NCBI GenBank assembly: GCA_030512335.1
Contig: JAULSU010000003.1
Span: 682,001 to 746,000 of the forward strand
From: Immersiella caudata
Taxonomy: Eukaryota > Ascomycota > Sordariomycetes > Sordariales > Lasiosphaeriaceae
Length of the DNA: 64,000 bases
Direction: 5' to 3'
Shown one piece after another: positions 10,507 through 22,476 of the stretch. The stretch's first letter is position 1. Every line of letters begins with the position of its first letter. The translations under genes and the position numbers were made by a program. The notes beneath the pieces are model-generated. The model ran no database searches. It was not told the origin of the DNA and saw nothing but the letters and a program-made list of their open reading frames with translations.

Positions 10507-12597
10507 ATGCCGATCCGCGACTTCCGACTCGAAACCAGCTTGTCCGGCGGCGTCACGCGACATTCCTTCCCAAACAGCAATGCAGCAAACGGCGCCAAGC
10601 CCGACGAGATATGGAAGCGAGCAAGACTGCTCGCGCGCCGTCCAGAAGGACTCGTGTGGGCCGAAACTTGCATCGGAGGCCACAGGAAAGGCGAGTCACG
10701 CGCCGTCAAGTCCATCGCAAAGCGCATCGGGTCGCAATACGTCGACTTTAGGCAAGAGCTCGAGGCTCTGAGCTTGTTCTCACAGCCTCCGTACGTGGAT
10801 TCGTTTGTCGGATACTACGGTTGGTTTGAAGATAACGACACGATATACGTGGCCATGGAGCACCTCGAGCTAGGCGACTTGTCGAGGTTCATGCGCAGGC
10901 CGTTTTCCGAGGGCGAGGCCTGCCATCTCCTCTCGCAGGTCGTGCGTGGCGTTGCTTTCATGCACGCGAGAAACTTCTCCCATCGGGACCTCAAGCCCCA
11001 GGTATGACGGCTTCCCAAGTAAATTGTCTTAACGTCAAGTCACTAACACGCGCAGAACATCCTCGTCAGACAATCACATCCCCGCTGGGTCGTCAAGATT
11101 GCCGACTTCGGTATTTCCAAACGCATTACTGACACGACCCATTTGCGCACCGAAACAGGCACCAGGCACTACATGGCTCCCGAGATCATGGGCATCTTTA
11201 CGATAGAGGATCTGACCGTCGAACCACCCAAGGACGGAGCCTACTCGCTCGTGGTGGATGTCTGGTCTCTAGGAGTGTTAGCCTTCCAGCTCCTTACCAA
11301 CTCACTTCCATTTCCTACCGTGCGGACCCTATCTTCATATGTCCATCTCGGGATGGCGAACCCAGCCACGATCTTATCACCCTTTCAGCTCAGCGGGCCC
11401 TGCATCGAGTTCATCACATCTACTCTAGCCCCATCTCCGCGGTTGCGGCCCGCCGCTAGCGAGCTTGACGCCCACCCGTGGTTGAGGAGCGGCGCGCATG
11501 ATACTGATATCGGCATGACTCAAGGTCCTATCACCCCCGGCGAGCCCCTCCCGGTCCCCACAGACATTGAGCAGGCATTCTTCCTCTTCGACATCACTGA
11601 TCCGTCCGGGGACTGGGACACAGTCCGACCAGCAGCCCAAGCGGCCAGGCCACCACCCCAACTTGAACTACCACACTCATCCCCTGAAGGAACCGCAGCC
11701 AGCATCGCCAGCACTGCAACCCGCAAGCCCCTCTCCACGACCACAGGGAATTCAACAGAACTCCAAACTTTAAATACTACCATCGGCGATGAGGAGTTTG
11801 ATTTCGATGATATGGTCGTCAACTCGGCTGCTTACCGCAAAGCATTTGCGAAGCAGGTAAAGCGCATGGGAAACGATTCGGGCGCAGTGAAGCCCCGACT
11901 AGAGGCTATCAGATCACAGGACATGTCCAAAAAGCGCAGTTTCAGAAATCTTCTCTTCGGATGGCGCCAGCGCAGGCAAGACAGCAGGGATGGAAGCATA
12001 TTTCTGGAACCATCGCCATCTCTGAGGAGTTCGGGTCTCGCGGGCGGTCGGATTGAAAGAATGTCGGCGCTCGAAGGTCATAGCGGGGACGCTTCTCCGA
12101 GGAAACCAAATCCCGAAACATCAAAACCAGGCCTCGACGCAGTGGCAGAGAAAAAGGCGGCCTCAGATTCGAGTTCATCCACCGCCATCGGCAAACTAAC
12201 CGGACTTGGCTCACAACAGTCAGAGCAGCTGCCCTTCTTCAAGGACTATTATTCGCGCGACGACATTCATCCTGGAGACCGGGTGGGTGTACTATGGGCG
12301 TATCAGCCGAGGGCAGCGGACGAGTTCGCCCTCGAGCGCGGCGATATGCTTAAGATCGTGGGCATCTGGGACGATGGCTGGGCAACGGGTGTCATGATGG
12401 ACGATCGCATGGAGGAATGGGAGGCACGACGGCAAGCACAGCGAGACAGCCCAGAATCCGAAGACAAGCGGCCGCCGGTGACGGGTGAGATCAAAGCGCT
12501 CCCGTTAGTTTGCGTCTGTCTGCCTGAGCATTGGAGGAAGACGATTGAGGGCGATACCGGCAACGTGAGCTTGGATCCACCTACTGCCTCCTTGTGA
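10507..12597 (+). CDS. protein kinase with C-terminal SH3 domain
   Basis: Exons 10507-11001 and 11056-12597 (phase 0 intron of 54 nt with CTAAC), giving 678 residues. The kinase domain covers about residues 35-305. Lysine K68 lies in RAVKSI, HRDLKPQN begins at 159 and DFG at 182-184; TGTRHYMAPE and a D-W-S-L-G element follow. The expected glycine-rich loop reads LLARRPEGLVW, so it lacks the GxGxxG pattern. A low-complexity Ser/Pro linker leads to an SH3-like domain from about residue 573 (VLWAYQPRAADEFALERGD, then IWDDGWATG). Such fungal kinase-SH3 proteins are poorly characterised; an adaptor-kinase role near the cell cortex is inference. The ATG at 10507 is favoured, but an in-frame upstream start at 10303 cannot be excluded. 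Confidence 0.85.
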
Positions 12598-13129
12598 CAG
12601 CCTAGCAACACTGATTAGTGAGATCTTGCTCGCCGTACCTAATAGAGTGACCAGGTGCAATTTTGTACCAGCCCCTGAAACACCTCTTTGGATCAAGGAA
12701 TACCTTCTTCACAATCCAATTGTTGTCTCTAGTTTGTTGCCCGTCTTAGAGCCGCACCTTGTGTCTCCTCTGACTAATCTGCACAACACGCCATCAAGGT
12801 TCACGACCCGATCGGCTTATCGCGGCAGTCGTGACAACAGATTGGCTCCTGCAGCTAGATAAGCTTCGTAGTGGGGTCTCGCCCGCCCTCGCCTTGCAAA
12901 ATGGCTCACTACAGAAACTTAGCACCATCAAGCTTCCTCGCATCCCGCCGAAAAGCGGTTTTGGAAATAGCTTTAGGGTTTCCAACCGTCCTAAGCCCTC
13001 TTTTGCATCCCTCTTCCCATCTCCCAATCCGAGAAAACCGTTCCCCATCACTCGTTTCATCCAACGTCGTCCCCCTCATCGATCCCCCACCCCCAACAAC
13101 GGCATCATCGCCGACGCTCTCCGCCCAAG
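12598..13129. other. intergenic, promoter side of the nickel/cobalt transporter
   Basis: No supported gene. A pyrimidine-rich leader precedes the ATG at 13130. Overlapping frames here are shadows of the transporter's C-rich codons. Confidence 0.5.
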
Positions 13130-14443
13130 ATGCGATTCCCCCACATTCCCATCCCCAACCGCCTCCGAAACGCCAAACTCCCCACCCCTCTCAACGCCAT
13201 CCCCAAACCCGCGCTGGCGCTCATCTCCCTCCTCATCGCCATCAACCTCCTCCTCTGGGCCATCGCCGGCATCCTCCTCCACTACCACCCCAAACTCGTC
13301 TCCCCCGCCGTGCTCGCCTACACCCTCGGCCTGCGCCACGCCCTCGACGCCGACCACATCGCCGCCATCGATCTGACTACTCGTCGCCTGATCGCCGAGG
13401 GCCAACGACCCATTGCGGTCGGCACGTTTTTCAGCTTGGGACATTCCACTATCGTCATTATCACGTGCGTTGTTGTCGCTGCTACAGCGGGGGCGCTGCG
13501 TGATCGGTTTGATGACTTTACGCGCGTGGGAAATATCATTGGTACTTCCGTTTCCGCCGCGTTCTTGCTGCTACTGTGCGCAGCAAACGGGTGGGTCCTC
13601 TACCGTCTCGTGCATCGCTTGAAGGTGGTACTCGCGCAGCAAGCTGAGGCAATTCGGAACGGAGAGGAGGCGGAGGTGGATGATGGGGGTGCGGATGCCG
13701 CGGCGCATTTGAAGATGGAGGGGGTGGGGTTCTTGTCGAATGTGTTTAGGGGGTTGTTCAAGGCGATTGATCGACCGTGGAAGATGTTGCCGTTGGGAAT
13801 GTTGTTTGGGTTGGGGTTTGATACGAGTTCGGAGATTGCCGTTTTGGGGATTGCGAGTATTCATGGGGCGACTGGGACAAGTTTGTGGTTGATTTTGATC
13901 TTTCCGGTGCTTTTTACTGGTGGGTACTCTCCAAATTGGGGTTCGATGGTGAAAGAGGTTGGCTAACATGGGATAGCGGGCATGTGTCTTGTTGACACGA
14001 CGGATGGCGCGCTGATGATGGCGCTGTACACGTCCAAGGCGTTCTCGAGGGATGTGGTGGCGATCCTCTACTACTCGATTGTGCTGACAGGTATCACGGT
14101 TTTCGTCTCGTTGTTCATCGGCATCATCCAGCTGCTGTCGTTGATTCAGAACGTTGCCGAGCCGGAGGGAAGTTTCTGGGATGGCGTGGAGGCCATAGGG
14201 GAGCACTACGAGATCATCGGCGGGTGCATTTGCGGTCTCTTCTTGCTCGTTGGAGCAGGCTCCATTCTGGTGTATCGGCCTTGGAGGAGGCGACAGGAAA
14301 GACGTGTGCAAGGGAGGAGCCTCGACGAACCATCCAGTGCCAGCGAGGCGTCCACTGAAGCGCTCATCGGCACACTTGTGGGCTCCCCTCCCCAATCACC
14401 GACTGTCGAAACGGCATTACTGCCAGCAAAACCAAGGCCTTGA
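13130..14443 (+). CDS. NiCoT-family nickel/cobalt transporter
   Basis: Exons 13130-13919 and 13977-14443 (phase 1 intron of 57 nt) give 418 residues. The family signature RHALDADHI lies at about residues 69-77 in TM2. LGFDTSSEIA and, across the splice junction, FTAGMCLVDTTDG are the other two conserved NiCoT segments, which supports the junction. Eight or so hydrophobic segments fit the HoxN/NixA fold; fungal members take up Ni2+ or Co2+ for urease and other metalloenzymes. A hydrophilic loop of about 45 residues separates the two halves. The C-terminal tail is Ser/Pro-rich. Base composition changes from C-rich to G-rich within exon 1. Confidence 0.93.
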
Positions 14444-15062
14444 TCTCTGCAGCTCGATATCACAAGCACATTCCGATGTTGCACTTAAAATACGACCTTC
14501 AGGGGTTGGCTGTGCAGCCAGACCTTCACGGCAACATCACAGCACCATCACATAGAAAATGAATGAGCATTCACAACCTGAAACATTGAACCCATCTTCC
14601 CAATTCCAAGCCGATACAGTTTCACTGCCCGAGACCCGAACCGAAGCCTTGGCATGGTGGTCCCCAGAATCCACAGTGGCGGAGACGGTTGAGGTGATGA
14701 AAGGCCGGGTCATATCTCGACACAACGAATCCAGGACGGTTCCCGACTCGGATGAGAAAAATCATGCCGAGGGCCAGGGGTTGAACAAGCCGCACTGATC
14801 AGGGTATATTTGTGTTGATAATATCGAATTTGTTGAGCTAGTTATATACCTTGCTTATACAAACTGAGCTTGGTTGCGAGGACAATCTTGTGAAAAGAGT
14901 CAGAAACTTCGACTGAGCCATCATCAAAAAGAAAGAGTATCATTAGAGTGACTGATCCCCGTACTCCACGGTGTGATGGTGAGGGATTGACACCGACATC
15001 CGCCCTGAACATAAAACAACATCAAACGAGCGATTTCGAAGAGCTATGCGCCGTTAAATGAG
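14444..15062. other. intergenic between convergent genes
   Basis: Shared 3' region of the nickel transporter and the C2H2 protein. A 79-codon frame at 14559-14798 has no features and is not called. Confidence 0.5.
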
Positions 15063-17261
15063 CTATTGGGCCGTCCATCTCCCTGGGTCGCCCTGCGGTG
15101 GCTGCTGGCTCTGCCCTAACACGTTTGAGTAGTCATTCGTCGGAAAGCCGTTCTCAAAGCCGTTGACAGGTCGATCTCCAGTGGACAGAGGGTATTGAGG
15201 CATCACATGCCCAGCGACAGGGCCAACAATGCTGCTGTCTTGCGGTTGCACGCCGCTTACCACTCCCATCAAGGGGTCCAAGACTGGGAAAATGACGTAT
15301 TGACTGGGAATTAAAGCTTGCTCTGAGTTGTGGCTCGTTGCCAGGTGGCCGATTGCTGTAGGCAACAGCCGTGTATGGGCGGCGACGTTGAGGGCGGTGT
15401 GGAGCGCGTTGCGTGAAATGTCTCGAAACTCTTGAGGCCCAATGGGCAATGGCCCATTCTCTCCGTAAGTCGCATTTAAGACACAGTCGTAGTAGTAGAT
15501 CACGGTCTCGATGACAAATTCATTGCGCAGAGCCACATCTTGGGGAGGGTAGACTAGGGGCCAATGCGTCAGCGGAAAGGTTCAAGTCGGTGACTGATAT
15601 GGGGCGGCGGCACTTACAGGGACTATCAGGGACGGCGACTCTGGGGAAAAGCGTCGTGAATACCACATACCATTGTCCCAGCTCAAGCAAGGGGTTTATC
15701 TTGGCCCCTAACCTGCCCACCATGAAGCCGTTGGTATTAGCCGCAACCCAGTCATCACGAGCCCTGTCACCAACTGCTTTCCCCTTTTTAAGAGCAGATG
15801 TGTACTGCTGGAGACATTTCTTCAGACTGGCGTGCTTTTTCTCATCCAAATCATCAATGGCCAAATCCCGGTTGCTGGCGGGATGCTGCTCGGCCATATG
15901 TGTCGTGCGCTGGCTCTTGCTCGGAAACTGCATGCCGCAAGCCTGCTCGGGGCATCGGACAGGACAGTCATCATGATGAGTGTGGTGTTCCAGCTCGGCT
16001 TCGATGTGGAAGGTTCTCTGGCATATATGACACCTGAGAACATTCGTGACGTGGACGTTTTTTATGTGCTCTCTAAGCGTCGAATAGGTTAGCCACGTCA
16101 GAGTCCAATCGAGACGAGGGAAAGAACTCGCTTCAGGTACTGCATCTTAGTGTAGCCCGGTCCTTCGCAGGTTCGGTACTTTTGGCGCGTCCGATCGTTT
16201 GCGCGGTACAGTTCTGGGAAAGCAGCATGATGAGGACAGCGGAGCAGTCGCATCGCGGGTGGTTCGACGGGGAAACCGGTGTCGATGAAGCCTATGGCCC
16301 CGTTCGATCCGTCTTCCGGGACTTGACCGCCTGTCGGAGAGTCATCGCCCTGGTTTGGAACACCGGAACCAGAGGCTCTAGCACCGGGAGCGGAACTGCC
16401 AGATCCGCTGTTGAGACCCGAACGAGAAGAGCTCTCTCCGCTAGAATCGGAGGTCGCTGACTTGACGGGAACACGAAAACCCTTGACATCAACGCACAAT
16501 GCTTCCAAAATGGAGAGAGAGTGAGCGGCACCAGTTGACTCCAGCGGCCTCCGGGGATCGAATACAATTTTGCCCTTGGTCGCTCGGTAGAAGCGATGTG
16601 CTGCATCCGGTGCCATGTGTCGCTTCAGAAAGTCAATGAGTTCCTTGTCGTCATCCGGCTCGCCCTCTTCCAACTCCTCGGACGGGCCTCCCTGGGGCTG
16701 TGTAGTTTCGCTTCCGGATCGCGACTGTGCCGAAGGGTCGTCCATTCTGCCGGCCGTACGCCGGAGGTTGTGTGGCATGCTGGCAGAGCTCGAGTTCGTG
16801 GTGGAGCTGACGGACTGGGCCCATCCAGAGCCGTCGTCCTGTGCTTGTGAGCTGAGCAACACTTGGCCTTTGCAGTCAATACCCACGTCAAGCCTCGCTG
16901 TGGATTTGAAACACTTCTTCGATGTTACGGAAACTTCCGGCCTCACGGAGAAGTCAGATGCCTTGACAAGTTCGAGGTTTGGTGGGACTTGCTGCCAAGC
17001 GCCAACAGTGCCGATTCGCCAATCATCTTGAAAGACCTCCGCAGTCCCGATCAACGGAGTCCTTGGCGATAGTCTCGGCGAGGAGTGGCCACGGGATGCC
17101 TCGCTGAGGTCGCTTTGAAGAGTAGGGGGGTCAGAATACGTGTCTGATGAGGTACTGCCCGCCGGCGAACAAACGCGAGCTTTTTTGGGGAAGTTTTGGG
17201 CGACAGCAGCGGTTAGATCCTTAGAAGACGTGGTGCGTCCTCGCTTGATCTGTGAATCCAT
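15063..17261 (-). CDS. C2H2 zinc-finger-like fungal protein
   Basis: Reading on the minus strand, the exons are 17261-16128, 16068-15618 and 15538-15063, giving 686 residues. Intron 1 (59 nt) uses the third of three closely spaced AGs so that YLKR joins HIKNVHV; intron 2 is 79 nt, phase 1. The N-terminal 300 residues are Ser/Pro-rich with an acidic patch ELEEGEPDDD. A Cys/His segment RCPHHAAF, RTCEGPGYTKMQYLKRHI precedes a finger with C391 and C394 in RCHICQRTF, then CPEQACGMQF with TTHMAEQH. This is the 'LACPF...CPGPGW...KEHLYRRH...CPRC' architecture of many uncharacterised filamentous-fungal proteins, perhaps transcriptional regulators. The start is taken at MDSQIK; the open frame runs 68 codons further upstream. 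Confidence 0.8.
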
Positions 17262-19338
17262 CGCCGCCGTAGTCCACTGACGGTGCCGCGGTAAGGAGGT
17301 CGATGAGGTAGTGTTGCGACTGCTGCTTAATAAATTTTGTGTTGGAAAGGGGTGTCGAAGCGTTTGAGTGAGTTGGGCTGCTGGAGTCCAGCTTTTAAGG
17401 TGCACCTGTGGGCAAGCTAAACCAATTGTGCACATTGAACCAAATGTGCACATTCCCCTTGGCATGCATGAACCTCGAATCTTTCATACGACAAGAGAAA
17501 GAGCTTCTCACGATGCTTCGTGACGGAGGTTGAGTCGGCCGATCAGGAGCTGCCACCCTTTCCTAGCGATCCCAATCAGGTCAGATTCCCGGACGTTGGC
17601 ACGAATCACACATGAGGGCACATGAGGGGGACATTTTCACAATGCCGACTTACATGGAAAACTGCCACGACATATCAGGTGTTTTCTCGGCCAGGAGCAC
17701 CCACCGGTGAATGTGGACGAACAGCAGAGACACCGACAGGGTAAAAGCGAAGCGACCAGGTCATGGTGATCGCCACGGTCGTCAGGTGAGCATGCGCTCT
17801 GTATGGGTGCACATCGATCAATGCTGTCACCAGTCAATTTTTCTGTCCAATTTTATCCCTGTACTGTGTTCATGGACATGCACGAGCGTTTGGACACATA
17901 CCTCTGCGTGGATTGCCTTGTAGCTTACGGGATGCTGATCCGTCGAATATCGCAGCCGTCGGGCGTGGGGCTTATGCTCTCGTTCCCGAACTTACCCGAC
18001 CACAACGCTCCGGGATGTCGCTCTCCCGCCTTCGCCACAAGCACAGTTTGCCCTTCCATCATACCATTAATTTAGCAGGGCCCATTAGGATCTTCCCGTC
18101 ACCCCTCCCCGATCGAAGAACAAACGGTGTTGCCGCCCCTCCCAGAACCCATATCTCGTCTCCCGGAGAGAGATCGCTGGGCCCGAGCCCCAGATGCCCT
18201 GATGTCGAGAGAAATAGCCGTCTTCGTGTTGCCACCAAGCTCGCACCAAAACTGAACCGCTCTCGAGCAGCCACCCATTGCTTGCTCCAAAGTCGGGTTG
18301 ACTCATGCCCACCTCTCCAGGGCTCTGATCTGCCTCGGGTAATAGCTTGCGGCAAGCGTTGATCCACTCGAAAGTCTTAGTCCCCGGAACCATGCCATAC
18401 ATCGCGGACGCAACAAATGGATGCTGCATTGCGTTCCGGCCAGGCTCCTTGTGTCCATCAGTGTCGCGGCCAGCACAAAGAGTGCGCGAATACACCTGCA
18501 GCAAAGGCTGTGTAGTGGGGATTAGTCAAACAATTCGGGATATCGATCGGCGCTTCGAGCTCGCATCTTCCTCGCCTGCGCCCCGATTCGGAGTCTGTTC
18601 CTCGCCTTCGCACTGGGACATCGAGCTTGTAGAGAAGCTGTTGTGTGAAATGTTCTTTCCACATTTTGGTAGTGTAGTGGAAGGGGTGCGGGAGAGCCGA
18701 TTGCGAGGACTTAGGCGTTGTCGGAGGGAAATGGTAGTCCAACTTGGATGGGTGAAGTCATCGCTTGGTGAGTGGGGTTCCCACAGTTCTTGTATCGATG
18801 GGCGGAAGGGCGCGGTTGCCTCAGCGCTTCCCAGATTGCACACGGCACATGATTTCTGGAGGCCGCGAAGCAGCACAGCCACCGCGAGCCTCCATCTCCC
18901 AGCTTGAAAATTGAGGACTCCAACCCATCATTGGTATTTTGTAAAGAGTAAGCGAGCGAATTGAAGTATGCAAGGTCTAGCAAGACAGTCGGGTTGACAT
19001 GGTCGGATAGCGAATGGAGGTTGAAGTCGCGAGTGATGTCCAATCAGGTAGCGAAATCTCACAAGCGGGGCTCGACGCGCCCATGCATGTCCCCCACAAA
19101 ACTACCCCTCCCATGGCTGATCAACGACGACAATTGCCTTCCTATTTCCTTACGTCGTATTACAAACCACTATAATCAGTTTTGCGCGCTAGCAACAGAA
19201 GGATTCAACAAAGATGAGTCATCAGAGGGGTAGATTTCTGTTTTCTTTCAGGTCTCACACAATAAGTCGACCAAGAGGAGATGAACTGCGGCACTCACTC
19301 GAAAAAGCACATCGCTTACTTTGGACGGCGCAATCACA
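17262..19338. other. intergenic between divergent genes, no gene seen
   Basis: About 2.1 kb on the 5' sides of the C2H2 and M20 genes. Frames on both strands overlap each other heavily and show no family motif. Confidence 0.5.
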
Positions 19339-20652
19339 ATGGCCTCCCTCACCGAACTCCTTCAGTCGGCGCCGGTAGACACCCAAAAATACGAAACACT
19401 CTACAAACATTTCCACGCAAATCCCGAACTCTCCAATCTTGAAGCTGAGACGGCCAAGACCGTCGCCGACCACCTCTCCCGCCTCAATGCATTCGAAATC
19501 ACCACCAACATCGGCGGCCACGGCCTCGTCGGCGTGCTCAAAAATGGCGACGGAAAGACCATCCTCCTACGCGCCGACATGGACGGCCTTCCCGTGCTGG
19601 AAGCAACAGGCCTTCCCTACGCCTCCAAAGTAACCATGGTCGATGTCGAAGGCGTCGTTCGACCTGTGATGCATGCTTGCGGACATGATATGCATATGAC
19701 TTGTCTCGTTGCTGCGGCCGAGCTTCTTGTCAGGCTCAAGGGCGAATGGAGTGGGACCTTGGTCGTGCTTTTTCAACCTGCTGAGGAGCGCGGTACCGGA
19801 GCGCAGGCCATGGTGGATGACGAGCTGTATGAGAAGCATGGAGTTCCTGTACCCGACTTTGCACTGGGACAGCATGTTATGGCGATGCGCGCGGGGAGCG
19901 TGGGCCTGAAGGCGGGGACCATCATGGCGGGTGCGGACTCGATGAGGATCACGCTTCATGGCGTGGGTGGGCATGGGTCGCAGGTGAGTGATGAACCGGA
20001 AGGGGTCAACGACTCGAGGCCTAACTCGGTACAGCCGCATCGAACCATTGACCCAGCAGTCATGGCAGCCCACGTAGTCGTCCGCCTGCAGACCATCGTC
20101 AGCAGAGAGCTCAACCCTGCGGACATCTCAGTTCTGACAGTCGGATCACTGCAAGCCGGCCATACCGAAAACATCATCGCCGACTCCGCTGAGATCGGAA
20201 TCGACATCCGCAGCGTAAAGCCTGAAACCCGCCAAAAGCTTCTGGCTTCGATGGGGCGCATCGTCAACGCCGAATGCGAGGCGAGCGGTGCAACCGTCCC
20301 ACCTGTCTTCAAGATGACTCGACATTTGCCCAACACATTCAATGATGAGGCCATGACGAAGACGCTGTCAAAGAGCTTCACAGAGCACTTTGGGGGCAGC
20401 TTTGATCCCAACATCCCGACGACAACAATCGCAGAGGATTTCTCCATCCTGGCGACATCTCAGGGGCGGCCTTGTGCGTTTTGGCACTGGGGAGGGATTG
20501 AGGAAGGCCTCTGGGATGCGAAGGCGAAGGAGGGAGCCACTGAGGACATCCCGGCCAACCACACATCACGCTTTGCGCCGGCGATCCAGCCGACGATGCA
20601 AACCGGTATTGACGCCTTGTGCGTTGCTGCTCTTACGTTTTTCCGCCAGTAG
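19339..20652 (+). CDS. M20 family amidohydrolase/peptidase
   Basis: Metal-dependent hydrolase related to hippurate hydrolase, IAA-amino-acid hydrolase and N-acyl amino acid amidohydrolases; it cleaves an amide on an acylated amino acid, exact substrate unknown. Exons 19339-19983 and 20035-20652 give 420 residues. Metal ligands are visible in HACGHDMH (C114, H116), in QPAEERG (E149/E150) and in the later GQHV and TIAEDF segments. The 51-nt intron follows VGGHGSQ and is removed to give the conserved GGHGSQPHRTIDP lid sequence. It is a multiple of three with no stop codon, so unspliced RNA would also be translatable. The start is the ATG in ACAATGGCC. Confidence 0.9.
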   Translation: MASLTELLQSAPVDTQKYETLYKHFHANPELSNLEAETAKTVADHLSRLNAFEITTNIGGHGLVGVLKNGDGKTILLRADMDGLPVLEATGLPYASKVTMVDVEGVVRPVMHACGHDMHMTCLVAAAELLVRLKGEWSGTLVVLFQPAEERGTGAQAMVDDELYEKHGVPVPDFALGQHVMAMRAGSVGLKAGTIMAGADSMRITLHGVGGHGSQVSDEPEGVNDSRPNSVQPHRTIDPAVMAAHVVVRLQTIVSRELNPADISVLTVGSLQAGHTENIIADSAEIGIDIRSVKPETRQKLLASMGRIVNAECEASGATVPPVFKMTRHLPNTFNDEAMTKTLSKSFTEHFGGSFDPNIPTTTIAEDFSILATSQGRPCAFWHWGGIEEGLWDAKAKEGATEDIPANHTSRFAPAIQPTMQTGIDALCVAALTFFRQ

Positions 20653-21128
20653 CTCAAGCTCTGCATCAGGACGGTCACAAGCCGGGCCCATGAGCAGCAC
20701 TCCCCTTCGCAACTTCATCGAAAAGAAAACAAAAAGGACGAACAACAGACCAAGTCGCGCTCAATCTACCAGAAATGCCATTTTTACCCGGATATGGGGT
20801 AAGACAAGTCAAGCAAGTGACCACCGCTCTCGGACCCATGCGCTCGGCAGTGCCGTGACCAGGATTCCCCACATCTCCGATCAGCGTGACATCGCCGCTA
20901 CCAAGCGACTCGGCAAGGGAGATAGCCCACCACTCCAGGAAGGTAGGAGCCGAAATGGTGCTGCCCAGCCCCTAAGCGGCCGTTGCAATGTTAAATGCCT
21001 TATGCGGCGGTCATTCGAAACGGAGAACCGCAAGCAGTGCATATATCTTCGCAACAACCATACCACCGCGACGAGACCATGGCAGGCTTCCCCCATTCTC
21101 ACTTGCTTTGCCCAAGCCCTCCCGCAAG
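20653..21128. other. intergenic, no gene seen
   Basis: 3' flank of the amidohydrolase and promoter of the secreted phosphodiesterase. No coding or repeat signal. Confidence 0.5.
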
Positions 21129-22460
21129 ATGAAATCCCTCCTCAGCTTCGCCCCTCTTCTCGGGGCCGCCCTCGCCGCCCCCTCGGGCGACTTCACCGTC
21201 CTCTCCATGAACGTCGCCGGCCTCCCCGCCATCCTCAACTCCAACGACGTTCCCGGCGACAAGACCACCAATGCCAAGCTCATCGGCTCCTTCTTTGCCC
21301 AATACAACTACTCCATCATCCACGCCCAAGAAGATTTCAACTACCACGCCCACATCTACTCCACCGACAACCACCCGCACCGCACGCCCACCTCCGGCGG
21401 CGTCCCCTTCGGCTCGGGCCTCAACACCCTCTCCAACCACCCCTGGGTGGACTTTCGCCGCATCAAATGGTCCCGCTGCTCCGATGCCTCCTCCTCTGAC
21501 TGCCTCACCCCCAAAGGCTTCACCTTCATGCGCCTCGCCCTCTCCACCTCCCCCACCGTCTCTTCCTACCTAGACGTCTACAACCTCCACGCCGACGCCG
21601 GCTCCCAACCCGACGACCTCGCTGCCCGCCAGGACAACATCAACCAAGTCGCGGCCTACATCTCAACCTGGTCCATCGGCAATCCCGTCCTCGTCTTTGG
21701 CGACTTCAACTCACGCTACTCACGCACAGCCGACACCGCCATCCGCTCGCTCCTTTCCTCTCCTTCCACCTCCCTCTCCGACCCTTGGCTCCTCATCGCA
21801 AGAAAGACCACTACCCCTCCAACCGCCGAGTCTCTCTGTTCAAATCCCAGCCCGACAAATTACTGCGAGACCGTCGACAAAGTCTTCTTCCGGTCATCGC
21901 CACTGCTCACACTCACACCTACCTCGTACGAGTACGTCAGCGATAAATTCCTCCAGCCGAATGGAGACATCCTCTCCGATCATAACCCCGTGCTGGTCAA
22001 CTTCACGTATGGACAGGGCGTCAACTTCCAGCAGAGTAATCTCCAGGGTGGACCCCACGGGACTTGGTTCAGTGACATCCCGGTGCTCGCTGGTTTAAAA
22101 GCGCCACTGAGTGTGGCGAGTATCAACCTCCGCGGCGCATCGAGGGTGGACAGCATCGGCGTTACACTAAGCGACGGAACGGTACTGAGGCATGGCGGGA
22201 CGGGAGGCACGGCGGTGAGTTTGGCATTGGGAGCGGGAGAGTTTTGGGTGGAGGGGGAGATGTGTCAGGCGCAGAAGGATGGGAGGACGAGGATATTTTA
22301 TCTGCGGGCGAGGACGTCGAGTGGCAGGGAAGTGAGCGCTGGAAAGAAGTCGGGTGAGTGTGTGGTGTATAGGGCGCCTGGAGGGTGGCAGATTGTGGGG
22401 TTTTTGGGGCAGGATGGGAGTGAGGTTGATCAGCTGGGGTTTGTTTATACGAGGCAGTGA
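21129..22460 (+). CDS. secreted EEP-fold phosphodiesterase with jacalin-like domain
   Basis: Single exon, 443 residues. A signal peptide (MKSLLSFAPLLGAALA) is followed by an endonuclease/exonuclease/phosphatase fold: N28 in SMNVAGLP, E68 in IIHAQEDF, YNLHAD, D192/N194 in FGDFNSR, and D284/H285 in LSDHNPV. This pattern fits DNase I-like enzymes and neutral sphingomyelinase-type phosphodiesterases; DNA and phospholipid are both possible substrates. From about residue 300 a beta-rich module begins, with GGPHGTWFSD, a mid region DSIGVTLSDGTVLRHGGTGG, and an end with DQLGFVY. This resembles a jacalin-type lectin domain and would tether the enzyme to glycans. C-rich codons in the first two thirds give way to G-rich ones. 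Confidence 0.85.
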   Translation: MKSLLSFAPLLGAALAAPSGDFTVLSMNVAGLPAILNSNDVPGDKTTNAKLIGSFFAQYNYSIIHAQEDFNYHAHIYSTDNHPHRTPTSGGVPFGSGLNTLSNHPWVDFRRIKWSRCSDASSSDCLTPKGFTFMRLALSTSPTVSSYLDVYNLHADAGSQPDDLAARQDNINQVAAYISTWSIGNPVLVFGDFNSRYSRTADTAIRSLLSSPSTSLSDPWLLIARKTTTPPTAESLCSNPSPTNYCETVDKVFFRSSPLLTLTPTSYEYVSDKFLQPNGDILSDHNPVLVNFTYGQGVNFQQSNLQGGPHGTWFSDIPVLAGLKAPLSVASINLRGASRVDSIGVTLSDGTVLRHGGTGGTAVSLALGAGEFWVEGEMCQAQKDGRTRIFYLRARTSSGREVSAGKKSGECVVYRAPGGWQIVGFLGQDGSEVDQLGFVYTRQ

Positions 22461-22476
22461 GTGGTTGTGATGGATG

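Noticed and set aside
12871..13503. Plus-strand frames rich in Pro/Arg/His overlapping the nickel transporter start
   Set aside because: Low-complexity shadows of C-rich codons; the frame with RHALDADHI is the real one.
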